DNA from: Antarcticimicrobium sediminis
GTDB taxonomy: Bacteria; Pseudomonadota; Alphaproteobacteria; Rhodobacterales; Rhodobacteraceae
Length of the DNA stretch: 64,000 nucleotides
Assembly (NCBI RefSeq): GCF_004348975.1
Contig: NZ_SMFP01000001.1
Span: 628,701-692,700, forward strand
Reading direction: 5' to 3'
Shown here: positions 36,222-46,659 of the stretch, in pieces
How positions within the stretch are numbered: position 1 is the first letter of the stretch
Layout of the letters: every line of letters starts with the position of its first letter
The notes under the pieces: model-generated
Seen by the model: the letters and a program-made list of their open reading frames with translations, nothing else
Databases searched by the model: none
Told to the model about the DNA's origin: nothing
Made by a program: the position numbers and the translations under genes

Positions 36222-36710
36222 TCAAAACATCCAATACAGCAGCGCCCATATCCCGGCCAGAACCGTGGGGTAAAAAGTGCCGGCAAAGCCCAGCGCGCGC
36301 AGCGGCGGCGACAGATGGTAGCCGATCCAGAACAGGACCCGCATCAGCGCAAAAGACAGCCCCAGCCCAATCGCCACCGCCCCCCCCAGCGTCAGCGCCG
36401 CAAAGGGCCAGATCGCCAGCGCCAGAAGCAATTGTTCCAGCGTATTGTGCAGCACCCGCTGATCAATTTCGGCCCGTGACCCCGGCGCGGCAGCGGCCCC
36501 GTCAATCAGCGCATCGTCGAAAAAGCGCCGCGCCGCCAATCGCGCGATCATCGCGGCCAGCACCAACCCCGGCGCCAGAAAGGCCCCGGGCAGTGCCAGC
36601 GGCGCCGGCAGATAGGGAAGCTCCAGAAACGCCGGCGCAAACACCACCGCCAGCGCCCAGAGGGCGCCAGCGATCATGCCGATCAAAATGGTGGGGCGCT
36701 TGGCCGTCAC
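36222..36710 (-). CDS. MAPEG-family membrane protein
   Basis: 162 residues with four hydrophobic helices and the MAPEG-type core [25 protein letters not shown], in which the R-x-x-H-x-N-x-x-E pattern is typical of glutathione-linked membrane transferases. The C-terminus is [22 protein letters not shown]. It overlaps the end of the mutase gene by four bases (ATG at 36710, mutase stop ending at 36707), so it is translated as the next gene in the mutase operon. Confidence 0.85.
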   Translation of the reverse strand: MTAKRPTILIGMIAGALWALAVVFAPAFLELPYLPAPLALPGAFLAPGLVLAAMIARLAARRFFDDALIDGAAAAPGSRAEIDQRVLHNTLEQLLLALAIWPFAALTLGGAVAIGLGLSFALMRVLFWIGYHLSPPLRALGFAGTFYPTVLAGIWALLYWMF

Positions 36711-38836
36711 CCCCGCGCCTCGCGGATCAGCTTGAGAACATCCTGCGCCGCATGCGGGATATTGGTGCCCGGCCCAAAGATCGCCTTGACCCCGTTATCA
36801 TACAGGAACTGGTAATCCTGTTGCGGGATCACCCCGCCACAGATCACGATGATCTCGCCCGCGCCCAGATCCTTGAGCGCCTGCACCAGTTGCGGTGCCA
36901 GCGTCTTGTGGCCCGCCGCCTGGGACGAGATGCCGATCACGTGCACGTCGTTGTCCACCGCATCCTGCGCCGCCTCGTCCGGGGTCTGGAACAGCGGCCC
37001 CACATCGACGTCAAAACCGATATCGGCGAAGGCGGTGGCAATCACCTTGGCGCCGCGATCGTGACCGTCCTGCCCCATCTTGACGACCAGCATCCGCGGG
37101 CGGCGTCCCTCTTCCTCGGCGAAATCCTCGACCGATTTCTGGATCGCGGCAAAATCCGCGTCGCCCTCATAGGCAGCGCCATAGACCCCGGCCAGCGTCT
37201 TGACCTCGGCGCGGTGACGACCGAACACCTTTTCCATTGCCATGCTGATTTCCCCAACAGATGCACGTGCACGCGCGGCCTCGACCGCCGCTTCCAGCAG
37301 ATTTCCGCCCTCATTCGCGCGCCGGGTCAATTCCTCCAGCGCGGCATCACAGGCAGCCTGATCGCGGGTGGCGCGGATGTGCTCCAACCGGGTGATCTGG
37401 CTTTCGCGGACCGCGACGTTGTCGACGTCCAGAATGTCGATCGGGTCTTCCTTGTCCTTGCGGTACTTGTTGACGCCGACGATCACCTCTTCGCCCCGGT
37501 CGATCAACGCCTGACGGCGCGCGGCGGTCTCTTCGATCCGCAGCTTGGGCATGCCGCTGGCCACGGCCTTGGTCATGCCGCCCATCTCTTCGACTTCCTG
37601 AATCAGCGCCCAGGCTTGATCGGCCAGTTGCGAGGTCAGGCTTTCGACATAGTACGAGCCCGCCAGCGGATCGACCACATTGGTGATCCCGGTCTCTTCC
37701 TGCAGCACCAACTGGGTGTTGCGCGCGATCCGGGCCGAGAATTCGGTCGGCAGCGCAATCGCCTCGTCCAGCGCATTGGTGTGCAGCGACTGGGTGCCAC
37801 CCAGAACCGCGCTCATCGCCTCGTAAGCAGTGCGGATCACGTTGTTATAGGGATCTTGTTCCTGCAACGACACGCCCGAGGTCTGGCAGTGGGTCCGCAG
37901 CATCTTGGAGCGGTCGCTCTTGGCGCCAAACTCGGTCATGATGCGGTGCCAGAGCAGACGCGCCGCGCGCAGCTTGGCCGCCTCCATGAAGAAGTTCATG
38001 CCAATGGCAAAGAAGAACGATAGCCGACCGGCGAATTTGTCCACATCCATGCCGGCATTCATCGCGGCACGCACGTATTCGCGCCCGTCCGCCAGGGTAT
38101 AGGCCAGCTCCTGCACCAGGTTCGCGCCGGCCTCTTGCATGTGATAGCCCGAGATCGAGATCGAGTTGAACTTGGGCATCTCGTTTGAGGTGTATTCGAT
38201 GATGTCCGCAATGATCTTCATCGAGGGTTCGGGCGGATAGATATAGGTGTTGCGGACCATGAACTCTTTCAGAATGTCGTTCTGAATGGTGCCCGCAAGC
38301 AGCGATTTGTCGTGGCCCTGTTCCTCACCGGTGACGATGAAGCTCGCCAAGATCGGGATCACCGCGCCATTCATGGTCATCGAGACCGACACCTTGTCGA
38401 GCGGAATGCCGTCGAACAGGATCTTCATGTCCTCGACGCTGTCGATCGCCACGCCCGCCTTGCCGACATCGCCCATCACGCGGGGGTGGTCGCTATCATA
38501 GCCCCGGTGGGTGGCCAGATCGAACGCGACCGAGACCCCCTGCTGACCAGCGGCCAGGTTGCGGCGATAAAAGGCGTTGGATTCCTCGGCGGTGGAGAAC
38601 CCGGCATATTGCCGGATGGTCCAGGGCCGGCCCGCATACATGGTCGCCTTCACCCCCCGGGTGAAGGGGGCAGAGCCCGGCAACGTGCCCATGTGGGGCA
38701 GATCGCAGGTATCTTCTTCGGTATAGAGCGGCTTGACCTTGATCCCTTCGAGGGTGGTCCAGTCCAGATCCTCCAACGGGCGACCGCGCAGCTCTTTCTC
38801 AGCCAGCGCCTGCCAGTCGTCTATCTTCTTGCTCAT
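36707..38836 (-). CDS. scpA: Methylmalonyl-CoA mutase (single-chain)
   Basis: A 709-residue B12-dependent mutase converting (R)-methylmalonyl-CoA to succinyl-CoA, the last step of propionate assimilation. The N-terminal TIM barrel (about 60-530; [22 protein letters not shown] binds substrate) is joined to a C-terminal cobalamin domain with [11 protein letters not shown] (D-x-H-x-x-G) at about 580. It starts at ATG 38836 with AGAGGAAG nearby, overlapping the 3' end of the upstream gene by 38 bases. The MAPEG gene follows by four-base overlap. It acts with pccA and pccB. Confidence 0.96.
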   Translation of the reverse strand: MSKKIDDWQALAEKELRGRPLEDLDWTTLEGIKVKPLYTEEDTCDLPHMGTLPGSAPFTRGVKATMYAGRPWTIRQYAGFSTAEESNAFYRRNLAAGQQGVSVAFDLATHRGYDSDHPRVMGDVGKAGVAIDSVEDMKILFDGIPLDKVSVSMTMNGAVIPILASFIVTGEEQGHDKSLLAGTIQNDILKEFMVRNTYIYPPEPSMKIIADIIEYTSNEMPKFNSISISGYHMQEAGANLVQELAYTLADGREYVRAAMNAGMDVDKFAGRLSFFFAIGMNFFMEAAKLRAARLLWHRIMTEFGAKSDRSKMLRTHCQTSGVSLQEQDPYNNVIRTAYEAMSAVLGGTQSLHTNALDEAIALPTEFSARIARNTQLVLQEETGITNVVDPLAGSYYVESLTSQLADQAWALIQEVEEMGGMTKAVASGMPKLRIEETAARRQALIDRGEEVIVGVNKYRKDKEDPIDILDVDNVAVRESQITRLEHIRATRDQAACDAALEELTRRANEGGNLLEAAVEAARARASVGEISMAMEKVFGRHRAEVKTLAGVYGAAYEGDADFAAIQKSVEDFAEEEGRRPRMLVVKMGQDGHDRGAKVIATAFADIGFDVDVGPLFQTPDEAAQDAVDNDVHVIGISSQAAGHKTLAPQLVQALKDLGAGEIIVICGGVIPQQDYQFLYDNGVKAIFGPGTNIPHAAQDVLKLIREARG

Positions 38837-39734
38837 CGCGTCTTCCTCTTATCAGGTCCGGTTGCGGTGGGGTCTGGCCCACCGGTATCTTGTTAGGGTC
38901 AACTGCCAGCCGGGCGCATCCACCGCCCCCGCCAGCCAGCCACATCATGTCGTCGGAATAACTCTCGCGCAGGGCTGCCCCCTGAGCGGGCGAAAACGGC
39001 TGCCAGCGCCCGGTGCCCGTCGGCAGCGCGGCACCCTGCCGCCCCAGCCAGGCCCGCAACTCGGGCAGGCGCGGCGTGGCGTTCAACCAGTCGCGGGCAT
39101 ATTGCACCGGGGCCGGGCCGGGGGCGATGGCAGCAAGCTGGGCCTCGGGTCGGCCGCCGAACGTCTCGAACGGCAGCACCTGCAGCGGCACATCGGGCAG
39201 CGCGCAGGCGACCTCTTCGAGCACATCGCGCCAGCTTCGGCCCGTCTCGCTCAGCCGGGTCAGCATCGCCGCGCCGGGCATGCCGTGACCGCGCACGATC
39301 CCCCAAGCCAGCGCCGCCGCCCAATAGCTGTCGGGCGCACGCAGAGTCACCACCACCTTGGTCGGATAGCCCTCGAACGCCTGCCCCAGCCGCGCCAACC
39401 GCTCGCCCAGACCGCAATACAGCCCGCCCAGCCGGAGATTGGCCCGGAGCGAGCCCATCATGCCCGGGTCGCTGACGATCAGCCGCCGCACCCCCGCCTC
39501 GGCGCTGCGCGCCAGATTCAGCCGGATACGGCCCAGGGCACGGCGCGCCGCCTCTGGTCGGGGGGCCGACAGCCCATCTTCGGGCAACAGCCCCGCGAAC
39601 AGCCCGTGCCGGGTTCGGCGCGGTCCCCAAACCGTGCAGCCCGTGGCCTCGAGCCGCGCCCGGTTGCGGTGCAGATAGTCGTGAAACGTGGTCGTGGCAC
39701 ACAGATGCGCGCCGATATGCAAAATGATATCCAT
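38799..39734 (-). CDS. Sulfotransferase-like P-loop protein, hypothetical
   Basis: 311 residues that start like family members with a 5' phosphosulfate-binding loop: [23 protein letters not shown] resembles GAHKTATTxLQ, but K-T is replaced by L-C. The middle ([19 protein letters not shown]) and the C-terminus look like a Stf0-type or roseobacter-specific variant. No signal peptide. Start chosen at ATG 39734 (a longer ATG at 39755 lacks a ribosome site). Its stop lies within the first codons of the mutase gene (38799 vs ATG 38836), in a different frame, so the two are probably co-transcribed. Confidence 0.7.
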   Translation of the reverse strand: MDIILHIGAHLCATTTFHDYLHRNRARLEATGCTVWGPRRTRHGLFAGLLPEDGLSAPRPEAARRALGRIRLNLARSAEAGVRRLIVSDPGMMGSLRANLRLGGLYCGLGERLARLGQAFEGYPTKVVVTLRAPDSYWAAALAWGIVRGHGMPGAAMLTRLSETGRSWRDVLEEVACALPDVPLQVLPFETFGGRPEAQLAAIAPGPAPVQYARDWLNATPRLPELRAWLGRQGAALPTGTGRWQPFSPAQGAALRESYSDDMMWLAGGGGGCARLAVDPNKIPVGQTPPQPDLIRGRRDEQEDRRLAGAG

Positions 39735-39909
39735 CGCCTTGCCGGTCCTTGTCATGCGGGCCGACCCAGCCGGCCCTTTTTGGGAAGGCCCCCATGGTCA
39801 TGCCCAACCCCTGACAAAGCGATTAACGTTAAACTTTTTCGGGCCCTCTGCGAAAACCAAGGTCGCATTCCCCGCCCGCAAGCCTATATTCGCCAAGACA
39901 GGAGACCGT

Positions 39910-40425
39910 ATGAAACGCATCTTAGCCTTTGTTCTTTCTGCCTCTATCCCGCTCTCGGCCGCCGCCGCCGAAGAGGCCGTGCCGATCGATGAGACACTGT
40001 CGGTCGATGAGACCGCGCAGGCCGCGCCTACCGAGGACAGCCAGCCAGCCGAGGAGCCCTTTATCAGACCCGTGGGCGAGACCGAGCTGAGCACATTTCT
40101 CTGGCGCAATCGCCCGATCGTGATCTTTTCCGACACGCCCGCCGATCCGCGATTCGCCGACCAGATCGCCATGTTGGAGGCCGAGGCCGAACGGCTCATG
40201 GTGCGCGACGTGGTGGTGCTGATCGATACCGATCCGGCGGCCCGCAGCCCGGCGCGCGAGAAATTGCACCCGCGCGGGTTCCAGTTCGTGCTGATCGCCA
40301 AGGACGGCACCGTCGCGCTGCGTAAACCCGCACCGCTGAGCGTGCGCGAGATCACCCGCACCATCGACAAGATGCCGATGCGCCTGCGCGAGATCGAAGA
40401 GCGCCGCGCCGCCCCCACCCGATAG
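39910..40425 (+). CDS. DUF4174 secreted protein
   Basis: 171 residues: signal ending at SAAAAE, an acidic linker (about 20-48, EEAVPIDETLSVDETAQAAPTEDSQPAEE), then a thioredoxin-like DUF4174 domain (LSTFLWRNRPIVIFSDTPADPRFADQIAMLEAEAERLMVRDVVVLIDTDPAA... KDGTVALRKPAPLSVREIT). Thioredoxin fold without a CxxC pair. The AGGAGA ribosome site precedes the ATG by four bases. It is divergent from the sulfotransferase-like gene and converges on pccA. Confidence 0.85.
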   Translation: MKRILAFVLSASIPLSAAAAEEAVPIDETLSVDETAQAAPTEDSQPAEEPFIRPVGETELSTFLWRNRPIVIFSDTPADPRFADQIAMLEAEAERLMVRDVVVLIDTDPAARSPAREKLHPRGFQFVLIAKDGTVALRKPAPLSVREITRTIDKMPMRLREIEERRAAPTR

Positions 40426-40512
40426 CAGGGCGCGCAGCAAATCTGCCCCGGCCCGACGCGTCTGCGCGCCGGGACACAAGGGGGATGATCTGCCGCGCGC
40501 CGGGTCATGGGG

Positions 40513-42558
40513 TTATTCGAACTCCATGATGACATCGTCCACCGCCAGGCTGTCGCCCGGTGCGGCGTTGATCTTGGTCACCACGCCCGTGCGCTCGGCG
40601 CGCAGGATGTTCTCCATCTTCATAGCCTCGACGGTGCAAAGCGCCTGGCCCTCCTGCACCTCGTCGCCGACCTCGGCATCGACCTTGACGATCAGGCCGG
40701 GCATCGGGCAGAGCAGCAGTTTCGAGGTGTCCGGCGGCAGTTTCTCCGGCATCAGTTCCGCCAGTTCGGCCTGACGCGGGTTGCGCACATGCACCTTCAG
40801 ATCCGCGCCGCGACTGCGGATGCGGAACCCATGGGTGATCTTGCCCACCTTCAGCACCAGCTTTTCGCCATCGACGTCGATCTCGGCAAGTTGATCGCCC
40901 GGCACCCAGCTGGCCGTCACACGGTGGCTGCTGCCGTCGTCAAACTGCACGGTCGCCCCCTCGTGATCGGCGGCCACCCGCACCGGATAGACCCTCCCCT
41001 GAAGGCTAACCACCCAATCCTCGCCCACATGGCGTTCGTGGTTGTCCATCCGCCCCGAGATGCGGGCGCGCCGGATCTCGGCCACCCGGTGCATCGCGGC
41101 GGTGCTGGCGGCAATCCGGCGCAGCGCCAGTTCCGACAGCTCGACCCCGACGAAGCCTTCTGGATATTCCTCGGCGATAAAGGCCGTTGTGATGTCGCCG
41201 GACACGAATTTCGGATGATCCATCACCGCGCTGAGGAACGGCAGGTTATGACCGATGCCCTCGACTTCGAACGCGTCCAGCGCATCGCGCATCGCCTCGA
41301 TCGCCTCGGCACGGGTCGGGGCCCAGGTGCAGAGCTTGGCGATCATCGGATCGTAATACATGCTGATCTCGCCGCCCTCAAAGACGCCGGTATCGTTGCG
41401 CACGGCGGTTGCACCCGACGGCGCGTCCCCCTGCCACTTGCCATTGACCAAAAGCGGGCCCGCAGCCATCTCGGCCGGCGGACGATAGCGCGACAACCGA
41501 CCGATCGAGGGCAGGAAGTTGCGATACGGATCCTCGGCATAAAGCCGGTTCTCGATCGCCCAACCGGTGAGTTTCACGTCATCTTGGGTGATCGACAACG
41601 GCTCGCCAGCGGCGACGCGGATCATCTGTTCGACCAGATCAACGCCGGTGATCAGCTCGGTCACCGGGTGTTCCACTTGCAGACGGGTGTTCATTTCAAG
41701 GAAATAGAACTTCTTCGAGCCATCAACGATGAACTCCACCGTGCCGGCGCTGGCATAGCCCACCGCCTTGGCCAGCGCGACGGCCTGTTCGCCCATCGCC
41801 TTGCGGGTGGCCGCGTCAAGAAACGGGCTCGGGGCCTCTTCCACGACCTTCTGGTTGCGGCGCTGGATCGAACATTCGCGCTCGCCCAGATAGACGCCAT
41901 TGCCATGGGCATCGCACAGCACCTGAATTTCGATGTGGCGCGGTTGGGTGACGAATTTCTCGATAAAGATACGATCATCGCCAAACGAACTGGCCGCCTC
42001 GTTCTTGGAGGACTGGAAACCCTCGCGCGCCTCGTCGTCGTTCCAGGCGACCCGCATGCCCTTGCCGCCGCCGCCGGCAGAGGCCTTGATCATCACCGGA
42101 TAGCCAACCTCGCCCGAGATTTTCACCGCCTCTTCGGCGTCCGCGATCAACCCCATATAGCCGGGCACGGTCGAAACACCGGCCTCTTGCGCGATCTTCT
42201 TGCTGGTGATCTTGTCGCCCATCGCCTCGATCGCCTTAACCGGGGGGCCGACAAAGGCAACGCCCTCGGCCTCGAGCGCCAAAGCGAATTTCGGGTTCTC
42301 TGACAGGAAGCCGTAACCGGGATGCACCGCCTCGGCGCCGGTTTCGCGAACCGCCGCCATGATCTTGTCGATCACGATATAGGACTGGTTCGCCGCCGGC
42401 GGGCCGATGTGCACCGCCTCGTCGGCCATTTTCACATGCAACGCATGCTTGTCGGCGTCGGAATAGACGGCAACCGTGGCGATCCCCATCTTGCGGGCGG
42501 TCTTGATAACGCGACAGGCAATCTCGCCCCGGTTGGCGATCAGGATCTTGTTGAACAT
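40513..42558 (-). CDS. pccA: Propionyl-CoA carboxylase alpha subunit (biotin carboxylase and carrier)
   Basis: 681 residues. ATP-grasp biotin carboxylase (1-450; GGGGKGMRVA glycine loop, EKFVTQPRHIEIQVL, EMNTRLQVEHPVTE), a linking beta region, and a C-terminal biotinyl domain with the biotin lysine in EAMKMEN near residue 647. It carboxylates biotin and, with PccB, converts propionyl-CoA to (S)-methylmalonyl-CoA. A possible terminator-bearing lipoprotein gene lies upstream (42694-42897). It is separated from pccB by 2.3 kb of small genes. Confidence 0.97.
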   Translation of the reverse strand: MFNKILIANRGEIACRVIKTARKMGIATVAVYSDADKHALHVKMADEAVHIGPPAANQSYIVIDKIMAAVRETGAEAVHPGYGFLSENPKFALALEAEGVAFVGPPVKAIEAMGDKITSKKIAQEAGVSTVPGYMGLIADAEEAVKISGEVGYPVMIKASAGGGGKGMRVAWNDDEAREGFQSSKNEAASSFGDDRIFIEKFVTQPRHIEIQVLCDAHGNGVYLGERECSIQRRNQKVVEEAPSPFLDAATRKAMGEQAVALAKAVGYASAGTVEFIVDGSKKFYFLEMNTRLQVEHPVTELITGVDLVEQMIRVAAGEPLSITQDDVKLTGWAIENRLYAEDPYRNFLPSIGRLSRYRPPAEMAAGPLLVNGKWQGDAPSGATAVRNDTGVFEGGEISMYYDPMIAKLCTWAPTRAEAIEAMRDALDAFEVEGIGHNLPFLSAVMDHPKFVSGDITTAFIAEEYPEGFVGVELSELALRRIAASTAAMHRVAEIRRARISGRMDNHERHVGEDWVVSLQGRVYPVRVAADHEGATVQFDDGSSHRVTASWVPGDQLAEIDVDGEKLVLKVGKITHGFRIRSRGADLKVHVRNPRQAELAELMPEKLPPDTSKLLLCPMPGLIVKVDAEVGDEVQEGQALCTVEAMKMENILRAERTGVVTKINAAPGDSLAVDDVIMEFE

Positions 42559-42593
42559 GCTGTGTCCTTCGTTCTTGGGTGTCTGGCACGCAA

Positions 42594-42629
42594 AACGCCA
42601 GCCCGGGCACAGTGGCCCGAACTGGCGTT
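42594..42629 (-). terminator. Terminator-like hairpin between the lipoprotein gene and pccA
   Basis: AACGCCAG (42594-42601) pairs with CTGGCGTT (42622-42629), with an inner GGGC/GGCCC pair. On the minus strand the stem is followed by TTTT, as a Rho-independent terminator of the lipoprotein gene at 42694-42897. A second perfect stem GGCCCGC-TT-GCGGGCC is at 42645-42662. Confidence 0.5.
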
Positions 42630-42693
42630 CGGCTCATCTCGGGTCGGCCCGCTTGCGGGCCGGAAATTGATCAGGCGCGGGCGCAAGCCCGGC

Positions 42694-42897
42694 TTAGCAC
42701 TTGTCGGGGTGTTCCTGGCAATACAGCACATTGGCCGCAGCCCCGGCCGCCGCACCGACACCCCGGTTGGTATCGAGCACAGCCGCGCCAAGATAGCCGG
42801 CACCGGCGCCATACAGCAGCTGTTCACCCGGATCGTCGCCGCAGGCCGCAAGGCCCGCACAGACCGCAAGGGCCAGAAAAATAGGTTTCGCCCGCAT
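42694..42897 (-). CDS. Small glycine-rich lipoprotein
   Basis: 67 residues: signal with lipobox LAA-C19, then GDDPGEQLLYGAGAGYLGAAVLDTNRGVGAAAGAAANVLYCQEHPDKC. Two glycine-zipper-like runs and two C-terminal cysteines. AAGGAA lies eight bases upstream of the ATG at 42897. It lies upstream of pccA with a terminator between, so it is probably independent. The family is a small conserved one in Rhodobacteraceae by recollection; function unknown. Confidence 0.75.
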   Translation of the reverse strand: MRAKPIFLALAVCAGLAACGDDPGEQLLYGAGAGYLGAAVLDTNRGVGAAAGAAANVLYCQEHPDKC

Positions 42898-43249
42898 CTC
42901 GCCATTCCTTCTTGTTCCGACGCATGTCGTTGCGGGACCAAACTGCCAAGTCGCGGCGCGGGCAAGCAAGATCGCGTGCGCCCCCGCCGATTGGCAAAAC
43001 GTCGCCGATCCGGCAGCGCCTTGTTCTGGCAAAAGAAAATGGGCAGGCCGGTGCAAAGCGCCCGCGCCTGCCCAAGAGAGGAAGGGGTATCGAACATCTG
43101 GTCCGCAACGCCAGCGCAAAGGGGTCCGCGCGGCGCCGTGGTCAGGATGCGGCAATCGACCAACACGTCCAAGCCCGACCGCGCACCGGGTCCGGTTTGG
43201 GCCGGAAACCGCTGATTTCGCCCAGCCACATGCAAAACCCCGCCGATGC
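42898..43249. other. Gene-free stretch upstream of the small lipoprotein gene
   Basis: 352 bases without a convincing gene. It contains the minus-strand terminator at 43031-43073 and the promoter region of the lipoprotein gene. Nothing else stands out. Confidence 0.5.
43031..43073 (-). terminator. Rho-independent terminator of the gene at 43250-43594
   Basis: GGGCAGGC (43041-43048) and GCCTGCCC (43066-43073) form an 8-bp stem with a 17-base loop; on the minus strand it is followed by ATTTTCTTTT (43031-43040). The T-rich tail and stem fit the transcript that ends past 43250. Confidence 0.7.
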
Positions 43250-43594
43250 TCATCCGAAGATCTCCGGAAAGCTGGCGCGCGCCGCATCAAGGTCGATCCG
43301 CAAAAGCGCGTCATAGCTTTCGGGATCAAACGGGTCCTCGGCTGCGACCACCTCGCGGCCGAACAGCCAACTCAGCCGCCCGGCATCAAGATTGCCACGC
43401 TCGAACGGGGCATCGCCAAAATGCTCCCACAGCGCCCGTATAAAGCCGGCATCGGCGCGCCGATCCGGCGGGCGACGATCGGAAAAGCGTTCGCGCCGGG
43501 TGATCTTGGTCACGCCCTTGGGGTTGGGGCGGCGGATGATGAACTGGAAATCGGTTCCGGGAAGGCGGCCGGGAAAGCCGCGATGCTTCAGCAT
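43250..43594 (-). CDS. Conserved hypothetical protein
   Basis: 114 residues, soluble, acidic C-terminus: MLKHRGFPGRLPGTDFQF, RFSDRRPPDRRADAGFIRALWEHFGDAPFERGNLDAGRLSWLFGREVVAAEDPFDPESYDALLRIDL. No known fold is recognised. Start ATG 43594 with a GGGGGG run about seven bases upstream; a longer reading to 43654 adds residues that lack a ribosome site. It is followed by a good terminator and lies upstream of the small lipoprotein gene on the same strand. Confidence 0.7.
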   Translation of the reverse strand: MLKHRGFPGRLPGTDFQFIIRRPNPKGVTKITRRERFSDRRPPDRRADAGFIRALWEHFGDAPFERGNLDAGRLSWLFGREVVAAEDPFDPESYDALLRIDLDAARASFPEIFG

Positions 43595-43675
43595 GACAGC
43601 GCCCCCCGACCGTCCCGGATCAGCGGATGCGCAGCGGGTGACGGGACCGGCCAACCAGCCGGTCCCGCAAGGGTT

Positions 43676-43819
43676 TTACTTGTATTTTCCGGTAAAGGCC
43701 GGCTCGACCGAAATCGGCTCGGGGTCGACCATGATATACTCTTCTTTCGGCGAGTTATCGCAGGCCGCCACAGTGGCGACCAAGCCAACCATGGCAAGGA
43801 ATTGGATGCTCTTCGACAT
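43676..43819 (-). CDS. Tiny lipoprotein, 47 residues
   Basis: A 47-residue frame below the usual size limit: MSKSIQFLAMVGLVATVAAC is a signal peptide with lipobox VAA-C20, then DNSPKEEYIMVDPEPISVEP. The ATG at 43819 follows GGAGAAA (about 43824-43830). High third-position G/C supports coding. It lies between the hypothetical gene at 43250 and the DUF6497 gene on the same strand. A small outer-membrane or inner-membrane lipoprotein of unknown role. Confidence 0.7.
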   Translation of the reverse strand: MSKSIQFLAMVGLVATVAACDNSPKEEYIMVDPEPISVEPAFTGKYK

Positions 43820-43850
43820 CTGTTTCTCCAGACTGTTTCACTGAAACCAA

Positions 43851-43868
43851 CAGGGCGCACGCGCCCTG
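43851..43868. other. Perfect hairpin upstream of the tiny lipoprotein gene
   Basis: CAGGGCGC (43851-43858) and GCGCCCTG (43861-43868) form a perfect 8-bp stem with a two-base spacer. On the minus strand it is followed by TTGGTTTC. It may be a transcription stop for the DUF6497 operon or a 5' structure of the lipoprotein mRNA. The rest of the 43820-44033 gap holds a short unexplained frame without an upstream start (residues GRGDSPWMYFPWDFGYDP). Confidence 0.4.
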
Positions 43869-44033
43869 CCTGCCTCAAACACGTGGTTTCAGCCGCTGTT
43901 TCGCGGCCAGTTCGGATCATAGCCGAAATCCCACGGGAAATACATCCACGGGCTGTCACCACGCCCGTTTGTGGCGACAAAGCCTCAACTGGCACCATGG
44001 GTGAGCTTTCCCTCGCAAGATATTGTACCGTCA

Positions 44034-44564
44034 TCAAAACCCCTCCCAGATGCAGCGGTCGTCTTCGGGGCGATATGCCTCGAAATACTGGGTGGCGTCG
44101 GGGGCGGACTCGCCAAAAGGCACCACCCGGTCCGACAGGGAAATCACCACCCGCGCCGCCGAGAGTCCCTGCTGTGCCAGATAGGGCAGCGCAACGGTAG
44201 CGCAAAGATGATCCATGTCTGCGGCACTGTCGTCCGGTGTGATCGCATGCCCGATTTGCGGCGCGATGAACCGGAACCGGCCCCAGAGCGCGCCGGGGGT
44301 GTCGTCCAGAAGCACCTCGTGCAGACGGACGGTCTGGCCAGAGGGCACCGGGATCATCTCTTGCGCGGGGAGTGTCCCTTGCGCCGTGATCGGTGCGGCG
44401 GCCCAGCCTGCACACGGCAGATCGGCCAGCAGCACAGAGACCAGCGTTACAGTGATAAGTGCGCAGCCCCGACGCCCCCGCGAACGGCAAGCTCCTCCTG
44501 CCGGGGCTGCTGGCGGCATGCGGAAAACCGCGACCGCTAACTTGTTCTGTATCCCGGCAATCAT
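44034..44564 (-). CDS. DUF6497 secreted protein
   Basis: 176 residues. The C-terminal 115 match DUF6497 of Rhodobacteraceae: IPVPSGQTVRLHEVLLDDTPGALWGRFRFIAPQIG, AADMDHLCATVALPYLAQQGLSAARVVISLSDRVVPFGESAPDATQYFEAYRPEDDRCIWEGF. A hydrophobic signal-like segment ends near AGWAAA. The start at 44564 makes ATGA with the stop of the upstream gene, but gives an unusually long leader; ATG at 44519 (MPPAAPAGG) is an alternative. Function unknown. Confidence 0.75.
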   Translation of the reverse strand: MIAGIQNKLAVAVFRMPPAAPAGGACRSRGRRGCALITVTLVSVLLADLPCAGWAAAPITAQGTLPAQEMIPVPSGQTVRLHEVLLDDTPGALWGRFRFIAPQIGHAITPDDSAADMDHLCATVALPYLAQQGLSAARVVISLSDRVVPFGESAPDATQYFEAYRPEDDRCIWEGF

Positions 44565-44800
44565 TGCGCAGGAGTCCCAGCCCTGTCAATTCTCGCGTAC
44601 GTTGAGCGGGCTTGGTTTTGACAATTCATCCCGGTGCCACCCCCATGCTGAGGGGCGAGGTCGGCGGGCGAAATGATCTCGATCAACTTCCTATCGTCGC
44701 AAGGACGGTCCCCAAAGAACGCACGCCCCCCTGCCTCCGCGAGCAGGTTGCCAATGGCGTGAGAGAGGGGGAAAGCCTGGGTGGTCCAGAGCTGGGTCAT
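44561..44800 (-). CDS. Small hypothetical protein
   Basis: 79 residues, MTQLWTTQAFPLSHAIGNLL to the C-terminus. No fold recognised. The ATG at 44800 follows GGGAGCG at about seven bases. Its stop overlaps the start of the DUF6497 gene by four bases (ATGA), which supports it as a real coupled gene. It follows pccB by 86 bases on the same strand and may be co-transcribed with it. Confidence 0.55.
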   Translation of the reverse strand: MTQLWTTQAFPLSHAIGNLLAEAGGRAFFGDRPCDDRKLIEIISPADLAPQHGGGTGMNCQNQARSTYARIDRAGTPAQ

Positions 44801-44858
44801 CGATACGCTCCCGGGTCTGCGAGGCCCCGCCAGAGACCGAGGTCGGAGCCTCCGGCGG

Positions 44859-44880
44859 GAATATTTTCAGCCAGAAAAAG
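44859..44880 (+). repeat. Dispersed intergenic motif, weaker copy 3
   Basis: GAATATTTTCAGCCAGAA then AAAG, 15 of 22 positions like copy 1 at 10094. It lies in the gap just past the pccB stop, on the opposite strand from pccB. It belongs to a second subtype (ATTTTCAGCCAGAAA) also common in Roseobacter gaps, as I recall. Confidence 0.4.
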
Positions 44881-44886
44881 GCCGGA

Positions 44887-46419
<1,533 letters not shown>

Positions 46420-46483
46420 GATGCGTATCCCCTGTAAGATTTCAGCGCAGCATATAGGCAGGACAGCGCCGACCAAAGTAAAA

Positions 46484-46540
46484 TTCGGCAAATTTGCAAA
46501 TGATTGAAAACATAGACTTGCTAATGTGCAAATCAGCAAA
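46484..46540. promoter_or_regulatory. GCAAA repeat array upstream of pccB, candidate PccR operator
   Basis: TTTGCAAA at 46493-46500, preceded by GGCAAA (46487-46492), and TGTGCAAA at 46525-46532, preceded by GCTAA (46520-46524) and followed by CAGCAAA (46534-46540). The GCNAA cores begin at 46488, 46496, 46520, 46528 and 46536, all on an 8-base register. The array lies 65-121 bases upstream of the pccB ATG. The same TTTGCAAA core is found upstream of pccR (49282). In Rhodobacter sphaeroides, PccR of the ScfR family controls pccB; the binding here is inferred. Confidence 0.65.
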
Positions 46541-46659
46541 TTCAGGCGGCATTATACCCTGGCGTCTTTCGACAGTCGCGTTTTGCTTCTTTCAGACGGG
46601 TCACTTTGCTATGCATAGGTCTGACACCATCACGGCCCCCAACCGGATCGAGGACCACA

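Noticed and set aside
36476-38023. 515-codon plus-strand frame across the mutase gene
   Set aside because: Antisense of methylmalonyl-CoA mutase; no known domain, no ribosome site.
36707-39734. B12 riboswitch before the mutase gene
   Set aside because: The mutase start lies inside the upstream gene, leaving no space for one, and no cobalamin-box motif was seen.
40507-42303. 598-codon plus-strand frame opposite pccA
   Set aside because: Antisense of pccA with no recognisable domain; His- and Gly-rich composition typical of shadows.
44633-44658. Resemblance between the 24502-24525 hairpin and CACCCCCATGCTGAGGGG at 44636
   Set aside because: The second copy lies inside a coding frame and is imperfect; two loosely similar copies do not make a repeat family.
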